Shown: piece after piece, positions 1 through 6,824 of the stretch | Layout of the letters: every line of letters begins with the position of its first letter | How positions within the stretch are numbered: the first letter of the stretch is position 1 | NCBI GenBank assembly: GCA_014859225.1 | Contig: JACUUP010000033.1 | Coordinates: 1-13,379 of the forward strand | Length of the DNA: 13,379 nt | Direction of reading: 5' to 3' | Source of the DNA: Candidatus Aerophobota bacterium | Lineage (GTDB): Bacteria; Aerophobota; Aerophobia; Aerophobales; B3-G15 | The notes under the pieces: generated by a model | The model's database searches: none | What the model was told of the DNA's origin: nothing | What the model saw: the letters and a program-made list of their open reading frames with translations, nothing else | Translations under genes and position numbers: made by a program

Positions 1-117
1 ATTGAAGAGATAAAAGAAGGTAAATTTGAAGCCGAGTTTGAAAAAATTATGGCTCTTAACACATCCGAGCTAAAAAAGCTTTATACCGACATGCAGAAAA
101 AACGTGAGGTCTACTAA
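1..117 (+). CDS. C-terminal end of an unidentified upstream gene (partial)
   Basis: Reading from base 1 there is an open frame of 38 codons closed by TAA at 115-117. The tail is rich in Lys and Glu, looks helical and ends in KKREVY. It contains no cysteine, so no Fe-S motif is visible in this part. The stop lies 10 bp before the ATG of the flavoprotein gene, and the next gene's ribosome-binding site overlaps the stop codon, so the two genes are almost certainly co-transcribed. The family cannot be recognised from 38 residues. By context it could be another redox subunit of the same complex, for instance an HdrB- or FrdB-like partner of the flavoprotein, but nothing in the sequence shows this. 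Confidence 0.6.
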   Translation: MEEIKEGKFEAEFEKIMALNTSELKKLYTDMQKKREVY

Positions 118-122
118 GGGAG
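116..122 (+). promoter_or_regulatory. Ribosome-binding site fixing the start of the flavoprotein gene
   Basis: AAGGGAG lies 5 bases before the ATG at 128 and overlaps the upstream stop codon. This good Shine-Dalgarno match is why the ATG at 128 is preferred to the in-frame GTG at 104, which lies inside the preceding gene. Confidence 0.7.
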
Positions 123-127
123 AAAAA

Positions 128-1789
128 ATGACTGAACTTAAACTTATAGGTGGCTATCCTGAGTATATGAGAAGGTCAATTAAACTTGTTGAGAAGACAA
201 GGCCACAGAGGGTAGGCAAACTGCCTGTCCAGATGGCACCAGAGGAAAGAGAAGAGATTTTAAACCTCTACCATCCAGATTATGCTCCAGGTGGTAAAAG
301 ATGCATAAAAATTGGTCCAAATAAGGGGGATATTGCTCCTAATGAAGTGGTGCATTTGCTTGAGGCATATCCTTTAATAGAACCTGAAGAAATTGACTTA
401 AGCAAAATAGATTATGATGTGGATATCTTAATAATAGGTGGCGGTCTTGCCGGAACAAGTGCCGCTCTTTTAGCCAATGATAGTGGAGTTTCTGCCGAAA
501 AGATTCTTCTTGCTAACAAGCTAAGACATGGGGATTCTAACTCTATTATGGCACAGGGGGGGACTCAGGCTGCGGACCGTCCGGGGGATAGTCCAGTAAT
601 TCACTATATTGATGCCCTGGGCGGGGGCCATTTTACCAACAAGTCTGATGTTTTAAGAGCATTGGTGGAAGATGCACCCTTTGCCATAAATTGGCTGGAA
701 GAGCTTGGGGTGATATTTGATAAAGATGCCAATGGTAATTTTATTGAACTCACTGGTGGGGGAACGTCAAAAAGGAGAATGCATGCCTGTAGAGATTATA
801 CTGGAATGGAGGAGCTCAGAATTTTAAGGGATGAATTTAGAAATAGAAATATTTTCTGTCTTGAATTTTATCCTGCAATTGAACTTTTAACTGAGGATGA
901 AGGAAAAGTTAGCGGTGCACTGCTCTGGGGTCTTGAGACAGGGGAGTACAAAGTTGTTCGGGCAAAAGCAACAATTCTAGCCACGGGTGGCTTTGGAAGA
1001 CTTCATATAAGGGGATTTCCGACTACTAACCATTACGGTGCTACCAGCGATGGCGTTGTTCTTGCCTATCGTGCTGGAGCAAAGCTAAGGGATACAGACA
1101 CTGTTCAGTATCATCCAACAGGTGCTGCCTATCCTCAACAGATAATAGGTCTTCTGCTTACCGAGAAGTTAAGGACAAGTGGTGCCCAACCGGTGAATAA
1201 AAATGGTGAAGCATTTGTGTTTCCGCTTGAGCCAAGAGATGTGGAGGCTGCTTCTTTTATAAGGGAATGCTATGCTACGGATAATGGAATTATAACCCCC
1301 ACAGGGATGAGGGGAATATGGCTTGATACACCCCTTATTGATGTTATTCATGGCAAAGGTAGGATTGAGAATTCTTTCCCGGCAATGGTGAGGATGTTTA
1401 AAAGATTTGGAATTGATATGCTAAAGGACCCTGTGCTTGTTTTTCCTACTCTTCACTATCAAAATGGGGGTGTAGAGACAGATGCGCAAGCCAGGACAAA
1501 TGTTGAAGGTCTTTTTGTTGCCGGCGAAGTATCAGGAGGTGTGCATGGTAAAAATAGACTCATGGGAAACTCAACGCTTGATTGTTTGGTATTTGGTAGA
1601 AGAGCAGGCATGTATGCTGCAGAGTATGTAAAATCAAATAAGAACAAGGGAGAGCTAACCTTACATCATGTTAAAAAATACGTAGATTTGCTTAAAGAAG
1701 CGGGTATAGACTCCAAAAGAAGAGCTCCCATACTCTTGCCAGAGTACAGAGGAAAACAGGTCCTGGCAAGAACAATTGACATATTTTGA
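128..1789 (+). CDS. Soluble fumarate reductase/succinate dehydrogenase-type FAD flavoprotein
   Basis: A 553-residue cytoplasmic flavoprotein of the FrdA/SdhA/NadB family. After an N-terminal extension of about 95 residues comes the FAD Rossmann motif (IIGGGLAG, about 101-108). The family's dicarboxylate-binding residues are present: HPTG with H329, a Thr-Glu pair near 344, R370, H443 in HYQNGG and R477 in NRLMGNS. This suggests reduction or oxidation of fumarate/succinate or a similar C4 acid. At the position of the histidine that binds FAD covalently in SdhA/FrdA there is N138 (DSNSIMAQGG), so FAD is probably non-covalent, as in L-aspartate oxidase. Only about 60 residues follow the NRLMGNS region, so the long C-terminal helical domain of SdhA is mostly missing. 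No signal peptide or membrane segment is seen. The gene stops 16 bp before a giant hdrA, which suggests that Hdr-type proteins rather than a quinone serve as its electron partner. L-aspartate oxidase activity is possible but less likely in this context. Confidence 0.85.
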   Translation: MTELKLIGGYPEYMRRSIKLVEKTRPQRVGKLPVQMAPEEREEILNLYHPDYAPGGKRCIKIGPNKGDIAPNEVVHLLEAYPLIEPEEIDLSKIDYDVDILIIGGGLAGTSAALLANDSGVSAEKILLANKLRHGDSNSIMAQGGTQAADRPGDSPVIHYIDALGGGHFTNKSDVLRALVEDAPFAINWLEELGVIFDKDANGNFIELTGGGTSKRRMHACRDYTGMEELRILRDEFRNRNIFCLEFYPAIELLTEDEGKVSGALLWGLETGEYKVVRAKATILATGGFGRLHIRGFPTTNHYGATSDGVVLAYRAGAKLRDTDTVQYHPTGAAYPQQIIGLLLTEKLRTSGAQPVNKNGEAFVFPLEPRDVEAASFIRECYATDNGIITPTGMRGIWLDTPLIDVIHGKGRIENSFPAMVRMFKRFGIDMLKDPVLVFPTLHYQNGGVETDAQARTNVEGLFVAGEVSGGVHGKNRLMGNSTLDCLVFGRRAGMYAAEYVKSNKNKGELTLHHVKKYVDLLKEAGIDSKRRAPILLPEYRGKQVLARTIDIF

Positions 1790-1805
1790 TGAGACCTCTG
1801 AAAAA

Positions 1806-4800
1806 ATGAACGGGAATAATAAAAAAATTGGTGCAGTAATGGTTGTGGGTGGAGGCATTGGTGGCATCCAGGCTTCCCTTGATTTAGCAGAGTCCGGGTT
1901 CCGGGTATATCTGGTGGAGAAAAAACCGGGTATTGGTGGAGTTATGGCTCAGCTTGATAAGACGTTTCCCACCAACGATTGTTCTATGTGCATTCTTTCT
2001 CCCAAGCTTCTTGGTGCGGGAAGAAATCAAAATATTGAGATTATAAGTTATGCCGACCTGGAAAAGGTAGAAGGTGAAGCAGGAAACTTCAAGATTAGCT
2101 TAAAAAAGAAGTCTACGTTTGTTAACTCTGATAAATGCACTGGCTGTGCCGAATGTGAGGATAAATGTCCGGTAGAGGTTTTAAGTGAATTTGATGAGGG
2201 TTTAACTCAAAGAAAAGCTATTTACCGCTTATATCCCCAGGTAGTTCCCAATGTTTTTACCATAGAAAAAAACGAAAATAAAGCTCCCTGCAAAATAACC
2301 TGTCCTGCCGGGGTAAATGTCCAGGGGTATATTGCTTTAATTTCTGAGGGTAAGTTCAGGGAAGCTTATGAGTTAATTAAAGAAAGGTTGCCCTTCCCCG
2401 GAGTTTTAGGGCGTATCTGTCAGCATCCCTGCGAGGAAAAATGTAACAGAAAAGAGCTTGATGAGCCGGTCGCCATTGCCGGTTTAAAAAGATTTGTGGC
2501 TGATTATGTTGAAGCACACAAGGAAGAATATCTTATTTCCAACGAGAAAAAAGATTTTGCGCAAACTAAAGAAAAAAAAGTAGCTGTTATTGGGGCAGGA
2601 CCGGCAGGGGTTACTTGTGCCTGTGATTTAGCAAAATCAGGATACGAGATTGTTATTTTTGAGGCTAACAGCTACCCCGGGGGAATGATGTATTCAGGAA
2701 TCCCGGATTATCGTTTGCCCGGACAGGTTCTTACAAGAGAAATAGAAAAGGTAGTCAAGGAAACGGGAATAAAAATTCTTTTTAATAGACCAATTCGCTC
2801 AAAAGAAGATTTTCAGAAATTAAGAAAAGATTACCCGGCCATCTTCATTGCCATCGGAGCAGGGAAAAGTAAAAAGTTAAAATTAGCAGGCTCACATTTA
2901 AAAGGTGTATTATATGGGGTTGAGTTTCTTAAAAATATTAATGAGGACAAGAAGGTTAAGGTAGGGGAGAAGGTGGCGGTAATTGGGGGAGGTAACGTTG
3001 CCATTGATGTAGCCTTATCTTCTCTGAGAATAGGGGCAAAGGAAGTTCATCTTTTCTGTCCTGAATCCCGCCATGAGATGCCTGCATTTGAGTGGGAAAT
3101 TGAGGAAGCGCTAAAAGAGGGAGTGATTATCCATCCTTCAAGAGGGCCAAAAAAAATTATAGGTGAGGATGGTAAGGTGACTGGCCTTGAAACTATTCTT
3201 TGCACACAAGTTTTTGACTCAGAGGGAAAATTTAATCCCAAATTTAAAGAAAAAACAGAATCTATTATCTTTGTTGACAGCGTAATAATTGCCATAGGTC
3301 AGGAAATAGAGCCTGCAGGGTTTGAGACTCTTAAATTTACCCCTACCCGGCTGATTGATGTTGATGAGATTAGTTTAGCTACTTCTATGAGCGGTGTTTT
3401 TGCCGGAGGTGATGTAGTTAGCGGGCCTGCCTCGGTAGTTGAAGCGGTAAGTCAGGGACATGCGGCAGCTATTTCCATTGATAGATACCTTAAAGGTGAG
3501 GATTTACGCACGGGAAGAGAAAAGGTAGAGGAAAAAGCAGCTGAAGTTCCTCAAAAAGAGGTTAAATTAAAAAAGAGAAAAATAATGCCCTGTCTTTCCC
3601 TTGATGAGCGGAAGGGAAATTTCAAAGAAATTGAACTGGGGTTTACTGAAGATATGGCAGTGGATGAGGCAAAAAGGTGCATTAATTGTGGTGTTTGTTC
3701 GGAGTGTCTTGAGTGTGTTAAAGCATGTAAGGCAGAGGCAATCTTTCACGATATGCTTGATGAAAAGATGGAGATAGAGGTTGGCTCCATCATTCTTGCT
3801 CCAGGTTTTGATGAATTTAATCCCCGCTTAAAAAAAGAGTATGGATATGGAAGATTTCCCAATGTTCTGACTAGTATTGAATTTGAGAGGATTCTATCTG
3901 CCTCAGGTCCTTTCCAGGGACACGTGGTAAGATGTTCTGATAAAAAAACTCCTAAAAAGATTGCCTGGATTCAGTGTGTTGGCTCAAGAGATGTAGCAGC
4001 GGGGCTCCCCTATTGTTCATCTGTTTGCTGTATGTATGCTACCAAGGAAGCTATTATTGCTAAAGAGCATGTTGGTTCGCATCTTGCCTGTCACATTTAC
4101 TTTATAGATATGCGCTGTTTTGGCAAGGATTTTGACAGATATTACGAGCGAGCAAAAACTGAATATGGGGTTGACTATAGAAGATGTAGAGTTTCCTCTC
4201 TGGATGAAGATAGTAAAACAAAAAACTTGAAAATAAGATATGAAACTGAAGATGGAAGTTTAAAGGAAGAGGAATATGACCTGGTGGTTTTATCGATAGG
4301 CCTGGTACCTCCCCGAGATATGTTAGAGGTAGCTGATAAATTAGCGGTTTGCTTAAATGAGTATAATTTCCTCAAAACAGGTGAGTTTTCTCCTGTCAAA
4401 ACAACAAAAAAGGGAGTGTTTGCCTGTGGTGCAATTTTAGAGCCTAAAGACATTCCCGAAACGGTAACCTCAGCAAGTGGAGCTTGTGCCTTAGCTTCAG
4501 CTCTTCTTTCCTCGGTCAGGGGAACTTTGGTAGCAGAAAAAAAATATCCTGCGGAAAAAGATGTATCAGGAGATATCCCGAGGATAGGTGTATTTGTCTG
4601 TCAATGCGGGATAAATATTGGAGGGGTGGTTAATGTTCCTTTGGTGGTTGAATATGCAAAAACCCTGCCCTTTGTTGTGTATGCTGAGGATAACCTCTAC
4701 ACCTGTTCCCAGGATACCCAGGATACAATAAAAGAAGCTATAGCCCAGCACAGCTTAAACCGGGTAGTAGTTGCCTCCTGCACTCCCCGAACACATGAGC

Positions 4801-6266
4801 CTCTCTTTCAGGAAACAATAAGAGAAGCAGGGCTAAACAGACACCTCTTTGAGATGGCTAATATTCGTGACCAGAACTCCTGGGTGCATATGAAACAGCC
4901 CCGGGAAGCTACAGAAAAGGCAAAGGACCTTGTAAGGATGGCTGTGGCAAAGGTATGTTTGAAAGAGCCATTATTAAGCTTTTCTTCAGAAGTTATTCAA
5001 AAAGCCCTTGTAATCGGGGGAGGTCTTGCAGGGATGGTAGCTTGCTTTAATATAGCCGAGCAGGGATTTGCTGTTTACCTGGTGGAAAAAGAGTTAGAAC
5101 TGGGGGGGAATGTAAGAAATATTCACCGGACATTGGAAAGCGAAGATGTGCAGACTTATTTAAAATCAATGATTAAAAAGGTTGAGGAAAATCCAAAAAT
5201 TAAGGTTTATAAAGGTGCGAAAATAGAGGAGATTCAAGGTTATGTAGGAAATTACCGCACACTGATAACTCAAAATGGAGAGCAAATACAGTTAGAACAT
5301 GGAGTAATTGTTGTTACTACAGGTGCGAAGGAATTAAAACCTGAGGAATACCTTTATGGCGAGGATGAAAAAGTAGTTACTCAACTTGAACTTGAAAAGA
5401 TGATGGCAAAACCTGATTTTAATATTCAGGCATTGAAGAATATAGTTATGATTCAATGTGTTGGCTCAAGAGAAGAGGAGAGGATGTACTGTAGTAGAGT
5501 ATGTTGCAGCGATGCTGTAAAGAATGCGCTCAGGATAAAAAAGGAAAACCCCGCGGCAAACGTATTTATTTTGTACAGGGATATGAGAACCTACGGGTTT
5601 AAAGAAAAATTTTATCAGCAAGCTCGAGAAAAAGGGATAATTTTTATTCGCTATGATAAACAAAGAAAACCTTGTGTGAGAAAAGATACCGGAGTTTTAA
5701 AAATAGATATCCTTGACCCTGTTCTTAAAAAAAGATTTATTATGCGGGCTGACCTTCTGGTATTAAGCTGTGCCATAGTTCCCAATGAAGATAATGAGGC
5801 TCTGGCAAAGCTACTAAAGGTTCCTTTAACCGAAGATGGATTTTATTTAGAGGCTCATGTAAAGCTTAGACCGGTGGATTTTTCCACCCGGGGCATATTT
5901 TTAGCCGGTATGGCTCACAGTCCAAAATTTATCAGCGAGACTATTTCTCAAGCCTTAGCTTCTGCACAGAAAGCCTGTGCGATAATTACCAGAAGTTATA
6001 TTGAATCAGAAGCAACTGTTGCCCGGGTAAATGAGAGATGGTGCAGAGGTTGCGGCGCCTGTGTTTCAGCTTGTCCCTACGAGGCGATAGCTATAGATGA
6101 GGAAGCGAATATTGCCCGGGTAACCGAGGTGCTCTGCCAGGGTTGCGGTAGCTGTAGCGTTGCCTGCCCCTCAGGAGCTATAGCTCAGAGGGGTTTTGAA
6201 AGAAGGCAACTTCTTTCCATGATAGATGCAGCAGTAGAGGGGGTCAGGTCTTGCAATATCACATAA
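1806..6266 (+). CDS. hdrA: Double HdrA fusion protein with inserted GltD/NfnB-like NAD(P)H domain
   Basis: A 1486-residue soluble Fe-S flavoprotein. Module A (about 1-920) is an HdrA lacking the HdrA N-terminal domain, with FAD motif VVGGGIGG (13-20) and cluster C111/C114/C117/C121. Residues about 149-600 form an inserted GltD/NfnB/DPYD-like unit: Cys-rich N-terminal part, FAD motif AVIGAGPAG (about 260-268), nucleotide motif VIGGGNVAID (about 392-401) and FAGGD near 531. The HdrA fold resumes at the Cys-rich motif from C625. Module B (about 924-1486) is a full HdrA: N-terminal domain with [12 protein letters not shown] motif VIGGGLAG (about 1067) and two C-terminal ferredoxin motifs (WCRGCGACVSACP and LCQGCGSCSVACP). 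QmoA plus QmoB is the nearest familiar arrangement. Its likely role is flavin-based electron bifurcation or confurcation linking NAD(P)H, ferredoxin and the neighbouring flavoprotein. The ATG at 1806 was chosen by alignment to the paralogue; the ribosome-binding site is weak. The last eight residues come from an inserted repeat. Confidence 0.88.
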   Translation: MNGNNKKIGAVMVVGGGIGGIQASLDLAESGFRVYLVEKKPGIGGVMAQLDKTFPTNDCSMCILSPKLLGAGRNQNIEIISYADLEKVEGEAGNFKISLKKKSTFVNSDKCTGCAECEDKCPVEVLSEFDEGLTQRKAIYRLYPQVVPNVFTIEKNENKAPCKITCPAGVNVQGYIALISEGKFREAYELIKERLPFPGVLGRICQHPCEEKCNRKELDEPVAIAGLKRFVADYVEAHKEEYLISNEKKDFAQTKEKKVAVIGAGPAGVTCACDLAKSGYEIVIFEANSYPGGMMYSGIPDYRLPGQVLTREIEKVVKETGIKILFNRPIRSKEDFQKLRKDYPAIFIAIGAGKSKKLKLAGSHLKGVLYGVEFLKNINEDKKVKVGEKVAVIGGGNVAIDVALSSLRIGAKEVHLFCPESRHEMPAFEWEIEEALKEGVIIHPSRGPKKIIGEDGKVTGLETILCTQVFDSEGKFNPKFKEKTESIIFVDSVIIAIGQEIEPAGFETLKFTPTRLIDVDEISLATSMSGVFAGGDVVSGPASVVEAVSQGHAAAISIDRYLKGEDLRTGREKVEEKAAEVPQKEVKLKKRKIMPCLSLDERKGNFKEIELGFTEDMAVDEAKRCINCGVCSECLECVKACKAEAIFHDMLDEKMEIEVGSIILAPGFDEFNPRLKKEYGYGRFPNVLTSIEFERILSASGPFQGHVVRCSDKKTPKKIAWIQCVGSRDVAAGLPYCSSVCCMYATKEAIIAKEHVGSHLACHIYFIDMRCFGKDFDRYYERAKTEYGVDYRRCRVSSLDEDSKTKNLKIRYETEDGSLKEEEYDLVVLSIGLVPPRDMLEVADKLAVCLNEYNFLKTGEFSPVKTTKKGVFACGAILEPKDIPETVTSASGACALASALLSSVRGTLVAEKKYPAEKDVSGDIPRIGVFVCQCGINIGGVVNVPLVVEYAKTLPFVVYAEDNLYTCSQDTQDTIKEAIAQHSLNRVVVASCTPRTHEPLFQETIREAGLNRHLFEMANIRDQNSWVHMKQPREATEKAKDLVRMAVAKVCLKEPLLSFSSEVIQKALVIGGGLAGMVACFNIAEQGFAVYLVEKELELGGNVRNIHRTLESEDVQTYLKSMIKKVEENPKIKVYKGAKIEEIQGYVGNYRTLITQNGEQIQLEHGVIVVTTGAKELKPEEYLYGEDEKVVTQLELEKMMAKPDFNIQALKNIVMIQCVGSREEERMYCSRVCCSDAVKNALRIKKENPAANVFILYRDMRTYGFKEKFYQQAREKGIIFIRYDKQRKPCVRKDTGVLKIDILDPVLKKRFIMRADLLVLSCAIVPNEDNEALAKLLKVPLTEDGFYLEAHVKLRPVDFSTRGIFLAGMAHSPKFISETISQALASAQKACAIITRSYIESEATVARVNERWCRGCGACVSACPYEAIAIDEEANIARVTEVLCQGCGSCSVACPSGAIAQRGFERRQLLSMIDAAVEGVRSCNIT
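4461..4918 (+). repeat. 458-bp exact repeat, copy 1 (inside first hdrA)
   Basis: Every base of 4461-4918 matches 9946-10403 (constant offset 5485). It encodes the end of HdrA module A and most of the N-terminal domain of module B. The first mismatches outside it are at 4460 (A/G) and 4919 (G/A); a few more occur by 4957, and similarity then falls sharply after about 4970. The pattern fits recent gene conversion between the paralogues. Confidence 0.93.
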
Positions 6267-6362
6267 GAGAAATTGTGCTTCAGGGAATTAACATGCTATA
6301 TATCAAGCGTTCAAGACCTAATCTGTCACTATTGAAAATGTGATATTGCAAGACCTGACCCC
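6240..6362. mobile_element. MITE-like inverted-repeat element, 123 bp, at the hdrA 3' end
   Basis: Bases 6240-6264 and 6338-6362 are perfect 25-bp inverted repeats (ends GGGGTCAGGTCTTG / CAAGACCTGACCCC). They enclose 73 bp of AT-rich sequence with no ORF. A related motif, CAAGACCTAA, recurs inside at 6312-6321. The left arm is read through by hdrA: its first 24 bases are the last eight sense codons (GVRSCNIT), and its last base is the first base of the TAA stop. No clear target-site duplication flanks it. The element is too small to encode a transposase, so a non-autonomous MITE or REP-type palindromic element is the best reading. In RNA it would fold into a long 25-bp stem between hdrA and mvhD, which could affect mRNA stability or the expression ratio of the two genes. 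Confidence 0.82.
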
Positions 6363-6375
6363 ACCATTAAAATGC

Positions 6376-6383
6376 GAGGAGGT
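6376..6383 (+). promoter_or_regulatory. Strong ribosome-binding site of first mvhD
   Basis: GAGGAGGT lies 5 bases before the ATG at 6389, just outside the inserted element. It is the strongest Shine-Dalgarno sequence seen in the window. It should allow independent initiation of mvhD now that the element separates it from hdrA, whereas in the second copy mvhD overlaps hdrA. Confidence 0.75.
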
Positions 6384-6388
6384 AATTT

Positions 6389-6811
6389 ATGGCTGACTTT
6401 GAGCCAAAGATAGTTGGTTTTCTTTGTAATTGGTGCACTTATGCAGGAGCAGACCTTGCAGGCACATCAAGAATGCAATATCCATCAACTATTAGACCCA
6501 TCAGAGTGATGTGTTCAGGTTCAGTTGATTCTGCTTACATTCTTCGGGCTTTACTGGAAGGAGCTGATGGGGTTCTTATTGGTGGATGTCATCCAGGGGA
6601 TTGCCACTATGTAAGCGGAAATTATAAGGCGAGGAGGAGGGTTACTGTTTTAAAAACTATTTTAAAAACCTTAGGATTGGATGATGAAAGAGTGTGGGTA
6701 AGGTGGATAAGCGCAAGTGAAGGCAAAAGGTATGCAGATACTATATCCGAGATGACGGCGCATTTAAAGAAGATAGGTCCAAGTCCTGCACGTAAATTAT
6801 GGTCCTTGTAG
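6389..6811 (+). CDS. mvhD: MvhD/FlxD-like [2Fe-2S] electron transfer subunit, copy 1
   Basis: A 140-residue protein of the MvhD family (F420-non-reducing hydrogenase iron-sulfur subunit D). MvhD proteins carry a [2Fe-2S] cluster and pass electrons from a hydrogenase, formate dehydrogenase or NADH-oxidising partner to HdrA. The family cysteines are all visible: C13 and C16 in FLCNWC, C42, then C67 and C72 in [10 protein letters not shown]. The length is normal for a stand-alone MvhD. It follows hdrA after a 122-bp gap created mostly by the inverted-repeat element, and the next gene starts 13 bp downstream. It is clearly paralogous to the gene at 11739-12164, with the cysteines at the same residue numbers. 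The role is firm at family level; the actual electron donor is inferred from neighbours. Confidence 0.92.
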   Translation: MADFEPKIVGFLCNWCTYAGADLAGTSRMQYPSTIRPIRVMCSGSVDSAYILRALLEGADGVLIGGCHPGDCHYVSGNYKARRRVTVLKTILKTLGLDDERVWVRWISASEGKRYADTISEMTAHLKKIGPSPARKLWSL

Positions 6812-6824
6812 ATAGAGGTAGAAA

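Noticed and set aside
104-127. GTG start at 104 for the flavoprotein gene
   Set aside because: It lies inside the preceding open frame and lacks a spaced ribosome-binding site; ATG 128 follows AAGGGAG at 5 bases.
1776-1805. TTG start at 1776 for the first hdrA
   Set aside because: It would overlap the flavoprotein gene and add ten residues absent from the paralogue; homology begins at the ATG at 1806.
4566-4751. Identical 61-codon antisense frames at 4566-4751 and 10051-10236, apparently a conserved small protein
   Set aside because: They lie wholly inside the identical hdrA tract, so their identity follows from the DNA repeat and is not independent evidence of coding.
6273-6302. Promoter inside the inverted-repeat element
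   Set aside because: Only TTG of the -35 hexamer and four of six -10 bases match; in AT-rich DNA this is expected by chance, so it was not listed as a feature.
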